From: Pseudolabrys sp. | GTDB lineage: Bacteria; Pseudomonadota; Alphaproteobacteria; Rhizobiales; Xanthobacteraceae | Length of the DNA stretch: 64,000 bases | Direction of reading: 5' to 3' | NCBI GenBank assembly: GCA_019689975.1 | Contig: JADGGK010000006.1 | Location: forward strand, 1 to 64,000 | Shown here: positions 45,021-53,029 of the stretch, in pieces | How the letters are laid out: each line of letters begins with the position of its first letter | How positions within the stretch are numbered: position 1 is the stretch's first letter | Translations under genes and position numbers: made by a program | Notes under the pieces: model-generated | Told to the model about the DNA's origin: nothing | The model's input: the letters and a program-made list of their open reading frames with translations, nothing else | The model's database searches: none

Positions 45021-46061
45021 ATGACCAGTCCGCGCCTTGTTGCCGCCGATGCCCGCGAGGACGACGCTGATCCCTCGCTGCGCCCGCAACGGCTCGCCGA
45101 ATTCATCGGCCAGGACAAGGCGCGCAGCAATCTGTCCGTGTTCATCAAGGCCGCGATTGCGCGCAAGGAGCCGCTCGACCACGTCCTTTTTGTCGGTCCG
45201 CCCGGTCTCGGCAAGACCACGCTGGCCCAGATTGTGGCGCGCGAGCTGGGTGTCAATTTTCGCGCCACGTCGGGGCCGGTGATCGCAAAAGCGGGCGACC
45301 TTGCCGCGCTGCTTACCAATCTCGAGGCGCGCGACGTCCTGTTCATCGACGAAATTCACCGGCTCAATCCGGCGGTCGAGGAAATTCTCTACCCGGCGAT
45401 GGAAGATTTCCAGCTCGACCTTATCATCGGCGAGGGCCCAGCGGCGCGCTCGGTGAAGATTGACCTTGCGCCGTTCACGCTGATCGGCGCAACGACGCGC
45501 GCCGGTCTTTTGACCAATCCGCTGCGCGATCGTTTCGGCATACCCGTGCGCCTGGAGTTCTACAGCGAGCGCGAGCTCGAGGAGATCGTCACCCGCGGGG
45601 CACGGGTGTTCGGTATCGGGATGACCGCCGATGGCGCCAACGAGATCGCGCGACGCGCACGCGGCACGCCGCGCATCGCCGGACGTCTTTTGCGGCGCGT
45701 GCGCGACTTCGCCCTCGTCGCGAAGGCCGAACGCATCGACCGAAAGATCGCCGACCGCGCCCTTTCCGCGCTCGAGGTCGATCACGCCGGGCTCGACGCC
45801 ATGGATCGGCGCTATTTGTCGACCATAGCCGCCAATTACGGCGGCGGCCCCGTCGGAATCGACACGCTCGCCGCCGCGCTGAGCGAACCGCGTGACGCCA
45901 TCGAAGACATCATCGAGCCGTTCCTCATTCAGCAAGGGTTTGTCCAGCGCACGCCGCGCGGTCGCTTGCTCACCGGCGCGGCCTTCAGGCATCTCGATTT
46001 GCCCGAACCTGCGCGCGACCCGGCACAATTCGGGTTGTTCGGTGACGGAACGGATGACTAG
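45021..46061 (+). CDS. ruvB: Holliday junction helicase ATPase RuvB
   Basis: A 346-residue AAA+ motor for branch migration. Walker A is GPPGLGKT (59-66), Walker B is LFIDEIH (Asp110, Glu111), sensor 1 is ATTRAG, and the C-terminal winged helix contains [18 protein letters not shown]. The ATG at 45021 is chosen over an in-frame codon at 44967 on family length. It completes the ruvCAB operon; ybgC follows 98 bp later. Confidence 0.96.
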   Translation: MTSPRLVAADAREDDADPSLRPQRLAEFIGQDKARSNLSVFIKAAIARKEPLDHVLFVGPPGLGKTTLAQIVARELGVNFRATSGPVIAKAGDLAALLTNLEARDVLFIDEIHRLNPAVEEILYPAMEDFQLDLIIGEGPAARSVKIDLAPFTLIGATTRAGLLTNPLRDRFGIPVRLEFYSERELEEIVTRGARVFGIGMTADGANEIARRARGTPRIAGRLLRRVRDFALVAKAERIDRKIADRALSALEVDHAGLDAMDRRYLSTIAANYGGGPVGIDTLAAALSEPRDAIEDIIEPFLIQQGFVQRTPRGRLLTGAAFRHLDLPEPARDPAQFGLFGDGTDD

Positions 46062-46159
46062 CGGAATCGCCGTCATGCGCTGGCACCATGCCAGGGTCGC
46101 CTCATCTTTGTCACGCGGCGCGTGGATGGCTGGATCGACTCACGATACGGGTAGGGACC

Positions 46160-46621
46160 ATGGGCAACCCGCTCGACGGTGAAATCTCCGGCGGTCGCCA
46201 TCGTCAGCAGGTACGCGTCTATTATGAAGACACGGACTTTTCGGGAGTCGTCTATCACGCGAGCTATCTGCGTTTCATGGAGCGCGGGCGCACCAACTAT
46301 CTGCGACTGATCGGCGCCGACCATCGCGCGCTTTTTGAGCAGGCAAAAGCCGAAGCTCCGGGTTTTGCCTTCGTGGTCACGCACATGACGCTCGATTTCA
46401 AGCGACCGGCCTTCATGGACGACGTGCTCACCGTCGAGACCGCGCCCGTCGAGGTGAAAGGCGCCTCCGTGTGGCTCGCCCAGAGGGTCATGCGCGGCGA
46501 AGAGGTGCTGGTGCAAGCGCGGGTGCAGGTCGCTTTCGTCTCCGGCGGCCGCGCTCGGCCGATACCCCGGCCATTGCGCATGGCCATGAAGGCTGATCAG
46601 GAATCGGGCGGTATTGCCTGA
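46160..46621 (+). CDS. ybgC: Tol-Pal-associated acyl-CoA thioesterase YbgC
   Basis: A 153-residue hotdog thioesterase of the YbgC family. The catalytic motif YYEDTDFSGVVYHASYLRF lies at 21-39 with the Asp residues at 24 and 26, and the adjacent ERGRTNYLR is conserved. It hydrolyses short acyl-CoAs and in gamma-proteobacteria is the first gene of the tol-pal operon. Here it is separated from tolQ by 2.1 kb containing the TetR and DUF2852 genes. The ATG at 46160 is chosen over 46088 because it lies just upstream of the conserved domain. Confidence 0.9.
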   Translation: MGNPLDGEISGGRHRQQVRVYYEDTDFSGVVYHASYLRFMERGRTNYLRLIGADHRALFEQAKAEAPGFAFVVTHMTLDFKRPAFMDDVLTVETAPVEVKGASVWLAQRVMRGEEVLVQARVQVAFVSGGRARPIPRPLRMAMKADQESGGIA

Positions 46622-47003
46622 GGGCGCATGCATGTCGGTGGCATGACGGACCTGAACTTTGCCCTATGCTGCAAAGCCGTCAGCGCCTGCTCCTCGCCGG
46701 CGGCTTCTCCCCTGGCAACGGCGTGATCGCCAAACGATGGCGGCTTTCTCGGTCGTTTCTGTTCCGCGCCGCCAAGCCCTTCTTGCGGGACCCATCGGGG
46801 GTACGCGCAAGCACGGCGAGATACCCCGTGGTTGCTCCGGCGGCGCCGGTGCGGATTGCGGCGGCGATGCTCCACACGCTCGCGCTAGGCCCATAGGGGG
46901 CTTTGCATCCAGGGACAGCGATCTCGATGCGCTTGCCAGGGCTGCGAGCGAGGCGATCTGCGGCAACCGCCGAGGTCGACCGTCGACGCCGATGCGGGAC
47001 CCA
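46622..47003. other. Intergenic, no recognised gene
   Basis: About 380 bp between ybgC and the TetR operator. Several overlapping open frames exist on both strands, as expected in GC-rich DNA, but none shows a recognisable domain, a good ribosome site or consistent codon use. I see no repeats or terminator. It may be remnant DNA from the event that separated ybgC from tolQ. Confidence 0.5.
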
Positions 47004-47020
47004 TGTTAATATCATTTACA
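47004..47020. promoter_or_regulatory. Operator 1, TetR autoregulatory site
   Basis: TGTTAAT-ATC-ATTTACA is a 7-3-7 inverted repeat with one mismatch, 13 bp before the tetR ATG. It matches operator 2 (TGTAAAT-GTT-ATTTACA) in 13 of 14 arm positions. TetR-family repressors commonly bind such palindromes in front of their own gene, so autorepression is inferred. Confidence 0.7.
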
Positions 47021-47033
47021 CACGAGCGATCTC

Positions 47034-47669
47034 ATGACTTGGGGCAGGCACGGCCACGGGCCGCGCGGCTACCATCATGGCAACCTGAAGGAAGCCTTGG
47101 TGCGGGCCGCGTTGGATTTGATTGCGAAGAAAGGGCCTGCCGGCTTCACATTCGCCGAAGCGGCGCGCTGGGCGGGGGTCAGCCCGGCTGCGCCTTATCG
47201 GCACTTCCGCGATCGCGATGCCCTGCTGGCCAGCGTGGCCTTGCAGGGATTCGAGCGCTTCGCGGCGATGCTCGCCACCGCCTGGAACGGCGGCAAGCCC
47301 GATCCGCGCAGAGCCTTTGAAGAGCTCGGCAAGGCCTATCTCGCCTTCGCGCGCACCGAGCCCGCCTATTATTCGGCGATGTTCGAGGCGGGGATCCCCC
47401 TGCACAGCAATCCGGAATTGCTTGCAGCAAGCGAGCGCGCCTTTGCCGTGCTGCGCTCGGCCTGCGAGACGCTGATCACCGCGATGCCGGCGCGCGAGCG
47501 GCCGCCCGTTCTGATGATGGCGCTGCACATCTGGGCGATGTCGCACGGCATCGCCTCGTTGTTTGGCCGCGGCGATTCCGCCCGGCGCGCATTGCCGATG
47601 CCTCCGGAGGAATTATTGGAGGCAGCCTTGTTGATCTATCTGCGCGGGCTGGGATCGTCGCCTGCGTGA
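47034..47669 (+). CDS. TetR/AcrR family repressor, WHG-type C-terminus
   Basis: A 211-residue TetR-family regulator. The DNA-binding HTH is FTFAEAARWAGVSPAAPYRHF (about 38-58), with RGYHHGNLKEALVRAALDLIAKKG before it. The ligand-binding domain shows the WHG-type (TetR_C_33) features RTEPAYYSAMFEAG and HIWAMSHGIASLFG. It should be a dimeric repressor released by a small ligand of unknown nature. It lies 267 bp upstream of the DUF2852 gene; matching palindromes precede both genes, marking the DUF2852 gene as a likely target. The ATG at 47034 follows directly after operator 1. Confidence 0.88.
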   Translation: MTWGRHGHGPRGYHHGNLKEALVRAALDLIAKKGPAGFTFAEAARWAGVSPAAPYRHFRDRDALLASVALQGFERFAAMLATAWNGGKPDPRRAFEELGKAYLAFARTEPAYYSAMFEAGIPLHSNPELLAASERAFAVLRSACETLITAMPARERPPVLMMALHIWAMSHGIASLFGRGDSARRALPMPPEELLEAALLIYLRGLGSSPA

Positions 47670-47872
47670 CGCGCCGGCGCCAGCCCGTCTGTGGCGGTTC
47701 GGATCGCATGCGGCTTTCCCCGCCGCTTTCGCCTCGCGGCCCGCGAGCCGACCGGGGCGGGCCTTAAGGCGCGGCCGGTCCAAGGACGCCGACGTCACGC
47801 ATGACGCATGCGGCCGCACTTTCACCGCCCACCCGCGAAGATGGCGGAAGGGAAATTTGAATGACGAAGGTG

Positions 47873-47901
47873 TTGACATTCGTTGCGCCGCTGCCTACTA
47901 A
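47873..47901 (+). promoter_or_regulatory. Strong sigma70-like promoter of the DUF2852 gene
   Basis: TTGACA (47873-47878) and TACTAA (47896-47901) are separated by 17 bp. The -35 is a perfect consensus. The start site would fall near 47908, inside operator 2, which is the classic layout for steric repression. It also rules out a DUF2852 start at 47861, leaving the ATG at 47936. Confidence 0.75.
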
Positions 47902-47920
47902 TGTAAATGTTATTTACATT
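47900..47920. promoter_or_regulatory. Operator 2, perfect palindrome before DUF2852
   Basis: A perfect inverted repeat of two 9-bp arms (AATGTAAAT and ATTTACATT) around GTT. It covers the end of the -10 element and the predicted transcription start of the DUF2852 gene, 15 bp before its ATG. The core TGTAAAT-N3-ATTTACA matches the site before tetR, so the TetR-family protein at 47034 is the probable ligand. Confidence 0.78.
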
Positions 47921-47935
47921 CACGCGAGGCCCGTT

Positions 47936-48403
47936 ATGCCGATCACCGCGAAGCTCGACGAATACGGCAAACCTGCCTGGATCGCCCTCATCGTTCTCGG
48001 CTTTTGGGTGTTTTGGCCGCTCGGCCTGGCCATCCTGATCTTTACGATATGGAGCGGACGCATGGGTTGCGGATATCACGCGAGCTACGGCGATTATGAG
48101 CGCTGGCAGCAGCACTGGCAGCACAAAATGGAGCGGCTGCAACGTAAGCTCGATTGGATGCGCTCGCGCATCAGCGGCGATTCCTCGGGCGGCGGAATGT
48201 GGCGCGGGCCCTCAAGCGGTAATCGGGCCTTCGACGAATATCGGGCCGAAACCCTGCGGAGATTGGAGGAAGAACAGCGGGAGTTCCGCGAGTTCCTGGA
48301 CCGTTTGCGCATGGCCAAGGACAAGGCGGAGTTCGACCAGTTCATGGCCGAACGGCGTCGCCGGCAGGGTCCCGAGACGCCGCAGCCCTCGGCCCAAGGC
48401 TGA
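47936..48403 (+). CDS. DUF2852 family membrane protein
   Basis: A 155-residue protein of the DUF2852 family, known mainly in Hyphomicrobiales and of unknown function. After a short cytoplasmic start (MPITAKLDEYGKP) one membrane helix (about 14-37, AWIALIVLGFWVFWPLGLAILI) is followed by a long charged, partly coiled-coil tail (WQHKMERLQRKLDWMR, and EYRAETLRRLEEEQREFREFLDRLR). The ATG at 47936 is chosen because the promoter and operator lie between it and the earlier in-frame ATG. It appears to be repressor-controlled. A GC-rich hairpin follows the stop. Nothing shows an enzymatic role; an envelope function is inferred from context. Confidence 0.82.
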   Translation: MPITAKLDEYGKPAWIALIVLGFWVFWPLGLAILIFTIWSGRMGCGYHASYGDYERWQQHWQHKMERLQRKLDWMRSRISGDSSGGGMWRGPSSGNRAFDEYRAETLRRLEEEQREFREFLDRLRMAKDKAEFDQFMAERRRRQGPETPQPSAQG

Positions 48404-48743
48404 ACGAGCCGGCCCGCTGCACGGGGCCGCGGAGGGAGGTTCCCTTCCGCGGCCGTTTGCTTTCTTGCCCCGGCGGGCCGCCTTCACTAAGCATTCTTTA
48501 ACCACAATAGGCGCTGTCTAGCGGCGCGAGGGCCCGGTTCGGCGCTCTCGGTGCGCCCAAGTTCGGCCAAGTTTCGCGACGATTTGCTGGCCCGACGGTG
48601 GCGGGATCAGCGATTTTCGCGACGGTTGGAGTTGGGCGGGCCGTGCATGCGAGCGGACCGCCGTGGCGCAACATCTCGTTGGGATGGAGGCGCGCCGCGG
48701 CGGTGCGACCCGTCATTAGCCGGATGGCGAAAGGACGTGCTCA
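48404..48743 (+). other. DUF2852-tolQ intergenic region
   Basis: This 340-bp stretch contains no gene I can support. It holds the terminator-like hairpin at 48425-48454, then a short AT-richer patch (48487-48510, with CTTTAACC) that may carry the tolQ promoter, and GC-rich leader sequence up to tolQ. The hairpin suggests that tolQ is transcribed separately from the TetR/DUF2852 module. Confidence 0.5.
48425..48454 (+). terminator. GC-rich hairpin after DUF2852
   Basis: The stem GGCCGCGGA / TCCGCGGCC extends with GGGA/TCCC (one bulged T) around a GGT loop. The tail is GTTTGCTTTC, which is only moderately T-rich, so termination may be partial. Confidence 0.55.
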
Positions 48744-49466
48744 ATGAATCCCGACGTGGCACAGTCGGCGTTGCCGCTCACATCGTCCGATCTTTCGCTG
48801 CTCACGCTGTTTTGGCACGCCCATTGGATCGTCAAGAGCGTGATGATCGGGCTGCTCGGCTGCTCGGTCTGGGTCTGGGCGATTTTCATCGACAAGACCG
48901 TCCTTTACGCCCACAGCCGCAAGGCGATGGACCGCTTCGAACAGGCGTTCTGGTCGGGCGACTCGCTCGACGAGCTCTACCGCTCTTTATCGTCGAAGCC
49001 GAACCACTCAATGGCGGCCTTGTTCGTCGCGGCGATGCGCGAGTGGAAGCGCAGTTTCGAGGGCGCGCCGAAATCCTTCGCCGGTCTGCAGGCGCGCATC
49101 GAAAAGGTCATGGACGTGACGATCGCGCGCGAGGTCGAGCGCCTCGAGCGCCGGCTACTGGTGCTCGCCACCATCGGCTCGGCCGGCCCCTTCATCGGCC
49201 TGTTCGGCACGGTTTGGGGCATCATGACGAGCTTTCAGTCGATCGCCGCCTCGAAAAACACGTCGCTCGCCATCGTCGCGCCGGGCATTGCCGAGGCGCT
49301 GTTCGCCACAGCCCTCGGCCTCGTCGCCGCCATACCGGCGACGATTTTCTATAACAAGTTCGCCGCCGAGGTGAACAAGCAGGCCCAGAGGCTCGAGAGC
49401 TTCGCCGACGAGTTCGCAGCCATTCTTTCACGCCAGATCGACCTGAACGGGGTGAGAGGCGCATGA
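48744..49466 (+). CDS. tolQ: Tol-Pal system proton channel TolQ
   Basis: A 240-residue inner-membrane protein of the TolQ/ExbB family that with TolR converts proton flow into motion of TolA. Three membrane helices are seen (about 30-55, 142-165, 175-200), including LLVLATIGSAGPFIGLFGTVWGIMTSF and APGIAEALFATALGLVAAIPATIFYN. The ATG at 48744 follows a 340-bp spacer. tolR starts 58 bp after the stop. Confidence 0.95.
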   Translation: MNPDVAQSALPLTSSDLSLLTLFWHAHWIVKSVMIGLLGCSVWVWAIFIDKTVLYAHSRKAMDRFEQAFWSGDSLDELYRSLSSKPNHSMAALFVAAMREWKRSFEGAPKSFAGLQARIEKVMDVTIAREVERLERRLLVLATIGSAGPFIGLFGTVWGIMTSFQSIAASKNTSLAIVAPGIAEALFATALGLVAAIPATIFYNKFAAEVNKQAQRLESFADEFAAILSRQIDLNGVRGA

Positions 49467-49524
49467 TCCCGGAAGGCAGCCGCGGGTTATCGAGCCGGAT
49501 CAGGGACCAAGGGGCGCGAGTCTG

Positions 49525-49980
49525 ATGGCCGCCAATGCTGGCACGCCGGTTCTCGGGCACAGGAAGCATCATCGCCGCAAGGTGATGAGCGAAATCAACG
49601 TCACGCCCATGGTGGACGTGATGCTGGTGCTGCTCATCATCTTCATGGTGTCGGCGCCGCTGCTGACCGTGGGGGTTCCGATCGATCTGCCCACCAGCCA
49701 GGCAAAAAGCCTCGAGCAGGACAAGGAGCCGCTGACCATCTCCGTCAATGTGAAGGGGCAGATCTACCTGCAAAATGCCGAAATTGCATTGGACGATCTG
49801 ATACCCAAGCTCATGGCCATCGCCCAGGCGCGCGGGGGGACCGAGACCCAGGTCTATGTGCGCGGCGACAGAAAGGTCGATTACGGCACCATGATGAAGG
49901 TCATGGGGCGGTTGTCGGCCGCCGGCTTTCACCGGGTCGCGCTGGTGACGGAGTTCGAGCAAGGCACGAAGGTCCAATAA
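49525..49980 (+). CDS. tolR: Tol-Pal system protein TolR
   Basis: A 151-residue TolR/ExbD protein. The short cytoplasmic tail is followed by a membrane helix (about 25-45) carrying the proton-accepting Asp (NVTPMVDVMLVLLIIFM), then a periplasmic domain (ISVNVKGQIYLQNAEIALDDL). The sequence MSEINVTPMVDVML marks the family, so a later Met at residue 21 is an alternative start. Its TAA overlaps the tolA ATG by one base. Confidence 0.95.
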   Translation: MAANAGTPVLGHRKHHRRKVMSEINVTPMVDVMLVLLIIFMVSAPLLTVGVPIDLPTSQAKSLEQDKEPLTISVNVKGQIYLQNAEIALDDLIPKLMAIAQARGGTETQVYVRGDRKVDYGTMMKVMGRLSAAGFHRVALVTEFEQGTKVQ

Positions 49981-50846
49981 TGCGGATGAGGACGGCCTCA
50001 GCGATTTCGGCCGGGCTCCACATCGCCGTATTGCTGTGGGCCACGCTTTCCTTTACCGGCAAGAGTTTCGATGCCCCGCAACCCGACCCCTTGCCGGTCA
50101 ATCTGATCAGCGACAAGGAGTTTTCCGAGTTGACCAAGGGCGTCAAGCAAGCGCCCAAGCCGGTCGAAAAACCCAAGCCGTTGGTCGAGAAGAAGGCTGA
50201 CGAGGTCAAGCCGGTCGAGGAAATCAAGCCCAAGATCGACGACAAGAAGCCGGAAATCAAACCGACCGCCGAACAGGTGCCCCCGCCGGCACCGCTGCCG
50301 AAGCCCGATCCGATTGCCGAGAAGCTCAAGTCGGAACCCGACCCGCGCGCGGCGAAGGCCGACCCCGCCCCTCTGCCGCCGCACAAGCCATCTCGGCCGC
50401 AACCGAAATTCGATGCGAGCAAGATCGCCGCTCTGCTCGACAAGCGCGAGCCGGAACGCAAGGCCGCGCTGGGCAGCGATTTGAATAGTTCTCCCTCGCT
50501 CGGCGCGCCGATGGGCAACGCCGCCAGGCTCTCGCAGTCCGAGCTCGACGCATTGCGTGCACGGTTGATGGCATTATGGAATCCGCCGGATCCGGGTCGG
50601 GATGCCGAGCGGCTGCGCATCACCATTCGCATCACCTTTACCCGCGGCGGGATGCTGGCGGCACCGCCCATCGTGCTCACCAGCGGCAGCGGGCCGCGCT
50701 TCATGGCGATGCGCGACAGCGCCGTGCGTGCGGTGTTGATCGGCCAACCTTACACGATGCTGCGCCCGGAGCACTACGACAGCTGGCGCGAAATCGACTT
50801 CACCTTCGACACCTCGGAAATGTACAAAGATCTTCCGACACGATGA
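49980..50846 (+). CDS. tolA: Tol-Pal system protein TolA
   Basis: A 288-residue TolA-like protein that spans the periplasm to link TolQR with TolB and Pal. It has an N-terminal membrane anchor (about 5-25), a Lys/Pro/Glu-rich extended domain (about 40-150, with repeated VEKPKP/EIKPK-type units), and a C-terminal domain ending in [13 protein letters not shown]. The C-terminal domain resembles the TonB/TolA fold ([20 protein letters not shown]). Its TGA overlaps the tolB ATG as ATGA. Confidence 0.9.
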   Translation: MRMRTASAISAGLHIAVLLWATLSFTGKSFDAPQPDPLPVNLISDKEFSELTKGVKQAPKPVEKPKPLVEKKADEVKPVEEIKPKIDDKKPEIKPTAEQVPPPAPLPKPDPIAEKLKSEPDPRAAKADPAPLPPHKPSRPQPKFDASKIAALLDKREPERKAALGSDLNSSPSLGAPMGNAARLSQSELDALRARLMALWNPPDPGRDAERLRITIRITFTRGGMLAAPPIVLTSGSGPRFMAMRDSAVRAVLIGQPYTMLRPEHYDSWREIDFTFDTSEMYKDLPTR

Positions 50847-52180
50847 ATCGACCGAACCCCCTTGCCGATTCCGGAATCGACCGTCGCCGCTTGCTCACGG
50901 GTGCGGGTGCGCTCGCGTTGCTCGGATCCCGTCCGGCACGCGCGGTCCTGAACATCGACATCAATCGCGGCAATCCGCAGCCGATGCCGATCGCCATCCC
51001 CGATTTCGTGGCCGGGTCACCCGGCGACATCGAGGCGGCGCGCAATGTGACCAGTGTGATCACGAACGATCTGCGCCGCAGCGGGTTGTTTGCCCCCATC
51101 AGTCCTCAGGCATTCGTCGAACGGATCACCAACGGCGACGCGATCCCCCGCTTCCAGGATTGGCGGGTCATCAATGCGCAGGCGCTGGTCACGGGAGGCA
51201 TCACGCGCCAAGGTGACGGACGATTGCGCGCGCAGTTTCGCCTCTGGGACGTGTTTGCCGGCCAGCAGCTCGACGGCAAGCAGTATTATACCGGCCCGGA
51301 CAATTGGCGGCGTATCGCCCATATCATTGCCGACCAAATCTACGAGACGCTTACCGGTGAGAAGGGTTATTTCGACAGTCGCATCGTCTTCGTCGACGAG
51401 ACCGGTCCCAAGGATCGCCGCGTCAAACGACTCGCATTAATGGATCAGGACGGGTTCGGCGTGCGGTATCTGACACGCGGCGATGAGCTCGTACTCACGC
51501 CGCGCTTCAACCCGACGACGCAGGAAATTACCTACATGGCCTACGGGCAGGGCGAGCCGCGCGTCTATCTGCTCAACATCGAAACGGGCCAGCGCGAAAT
51601 CGTCGGGAATTTCCCCGGCATGACCTTCGCGCCGCGTTTCTCGCCGGATGGACAGCGCGTGGTGATGAGTTTGCAGCAGGGACCGAACGCCAATCTGTTC
51701 GTCATGGACCTGCGCTCCAAACAGACCACGCGCCTGACCGATACGCCCGCGATCGATACCGCACCGTGCTATTCTCCCGACGGCCGGCAAATCGTGTTCG
51801 AAAGCGACCGCGGCGGTTCGCAGCAGCTCTATGTGATGCCGGCGAACGGTGGCCCGGCGACCCGCATCAGCTTCGGGGACGGACGCCATTCGACGCCGGT
51901 CTGGTCGCCGCGCGGCGACTATATTGCATTCACCGGCATGATCGGCGGCCAATTCGCCATCGGCATCCTGCGGCCCGACGGATCCGGGGAACGGATTCTC
52001 ACCGAAGGGTTCCACAACGAAGGGCCGACTTTCGCCCCTAACGGCCGGGTTTTGATGTTTTTCCGCGACCTCGGGCCCGGTCCCTTCCTTTATACGATCG
52101 ATGTCAACGGACGGAACGAATTGAAGGAGCCGACCCCGAGCTACGCCTCGGATCCCGCCTGGTCGCCGTTGCTGTCCTGA
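50843..52180 (+). CDS. tolB: Tol-Pal system beta-propeller TolB
   Basis: A 445-residue periplasmic protein. The N-terminal signal carries a twin-arginine-like motif ([14 protein letters not shown], about residues 13-26) before cleavage near ARA. The mature part has the TolB N-terminal domain ([32 protein letters not shown]) and a six-bladed propeller with repeated SPDGxxxxF/V-type units ([32 protein letters not shown]). It binds Pal and TolA. Start set by overlap with tolA. pal follows after 192 bp. Confidence 0.95.
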   Translation: MNRPNPLADSGIDRRRLLTGAGALALLGSRPARAVLNIDINRGNPQPMPIAIPDFVAGSPGDIEAARNVTSVITNDLRRSGLFAPISPQAFVERITNGDAIPRFQDWRVINAQALVTGGITRQGDGRLRAQFRLWDVFAGQQLDGKQYYTGPDNWRRIAHIIADQIYETLTGEKGYFDSRIVFVDETGPKDRRVKRLALMDQDGFGVRYLTRGDELVLTPRFNPTTQEITYMAYGQGEPRVYLLNIETGQREIVGNFPGMTFAPRFSPDGQRVVMSLQQGPNANLFVMDLRSKQTTRLTDTPAIDTAPCYSPDGRQIVFESDRGGSQQLYVMPANGGPATRISFGDGRHSTPVWSPRGDYIAFTGMIGGQFAIGILRPDGSGERILTEGFHNEGPTFAPNGRVLMFFRDLGPGPFLYTIDVNGRNELKEPTPSYASDPAWSPLLS

Positions 52181-52302
52181 CCGGGTACCGGTTTCTCCCA
52201 ACAAGCGCCTTAATTTTCACGCGCTCTTAACCATCACGACAGGTATCCGCGGTTCCAACAATTTTAACGGCGCCGCGCAAGGCCTCATCAAGGTTGATGG
52301 AA

Positions 52303-52319
52303 CGTTCGTTTAACGAACG
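52303..52319. promoter_or_regulatory. Perfect palindrome upstream of pal
   Basis: CGTTCGTT-T-AACGAACG is a perfect 8-bp inverted repeat with a one-base centre, 53 bp before the pal ATG. It is not followed by a T-run. It could be a regulator site for a separate pal promoter or part of the leader structure. No matching copy was noticed elsewhere in the window. Confidence 0.4.
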
Positions 52320-52372
52320 GGGCGTTAGACCTCGGGCCAGCTCCGGTCATGTGTGCGAATGGAGGCACCGGA

Positions 52373-52867
52373 ATGATCGATCTCGGAAAAACGCTACGCG
52401 GCATCCGCCTGGCGGCGATCCTCGGCGCCGCGCTGAGCATCGCGGCGTGCGCCAACCAGAACGCCGATAACGCTCTTGCCAATGCGAATAGCGCGGCGGT
52501 TCCCGGCAGCCAGCAGGACTTCGTGGTGAACGTCGGCGACAGGGTGTTCTTCGAAACCGATTCGTCGGAACTCTCCGCTCAGGCGCGCGCCACCCTCGAC
52601 AAGCAGGCGCAATGGCTGAGCCGCTATCCGCAATATACTTTCACGATCGAGGGGCATGCCGACGAGCGCGGGACGCGCGAGTACAATCTCGCGCTCGGCG
52701 CTCGGCGCGCGCAGGCCGTGCGCGATTATCTGATTTCGCGCGGCATCGCGGCCAACCGCATGAACACGATATCCTACGGCAAGGAGCGGCCGGTTGCGCT
52801 GTGTGACGACATCTCCTGCTGGGCACAGAATCGTCGCGCGGTGACCGTGCTCAACGCGAGCTCGTAG
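52373..52867 (+). CDS. pal: Peptidoglycan-associated lipoprotein Pal
   Basis: A 164-residue outer-membrane lipoprotein. The signal ends in a lipobox LSIAAC with the lipidated Cys26. The OmpA-type peptidoglycan-binding domain follows (DRVFFETDSSELSAQARATLDKQAQWL, IEGHADERGTREYNLALGARRAQAVRDYL, ISYGKERP). GGAGGCACCGGA precedes the ATG at 52373. It links the outer membrane to peptidoglycan as part of Tol-Pal. cpoB follows after 162 bp. Confidence 0.96.
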   Translation: MIDLGKTLRGIRLAAILGAALSIAACANQNADNALANANSAAVPGSQQDFVVNVGDRVFFETDSSELSAQARATLDKQAQWLSRYPQYTFTIEGHADERGTREYNLALGARRAQAVRDYLISRGIAANRMNTISYGKERPVALCDDISCWAQNRRAVTVLNASS

Positions 52868-53029
52868 GCCGCGCGGTCGTCGCGATCGATCAAGGTGCGG
52901 TGTGGACATGCGGCGCCGCCTCCCGGGCGAGGATCGGGCAACCTCCCGGTCCCGTTCGCAGTCACAATTTCGACGCAGCGGCGCTCGATGCTGGGGGTTC
53001 CCGGAGACCGGGGCCGGACCGTAATCACA

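Noticed and set aside
46664-46966. 100-codon minus-strand frame between ybgC and tetR
   Set aside because: Low-complexity Ala/Pro/Ser sequence with competing frames on both strands and no recognisable domain.
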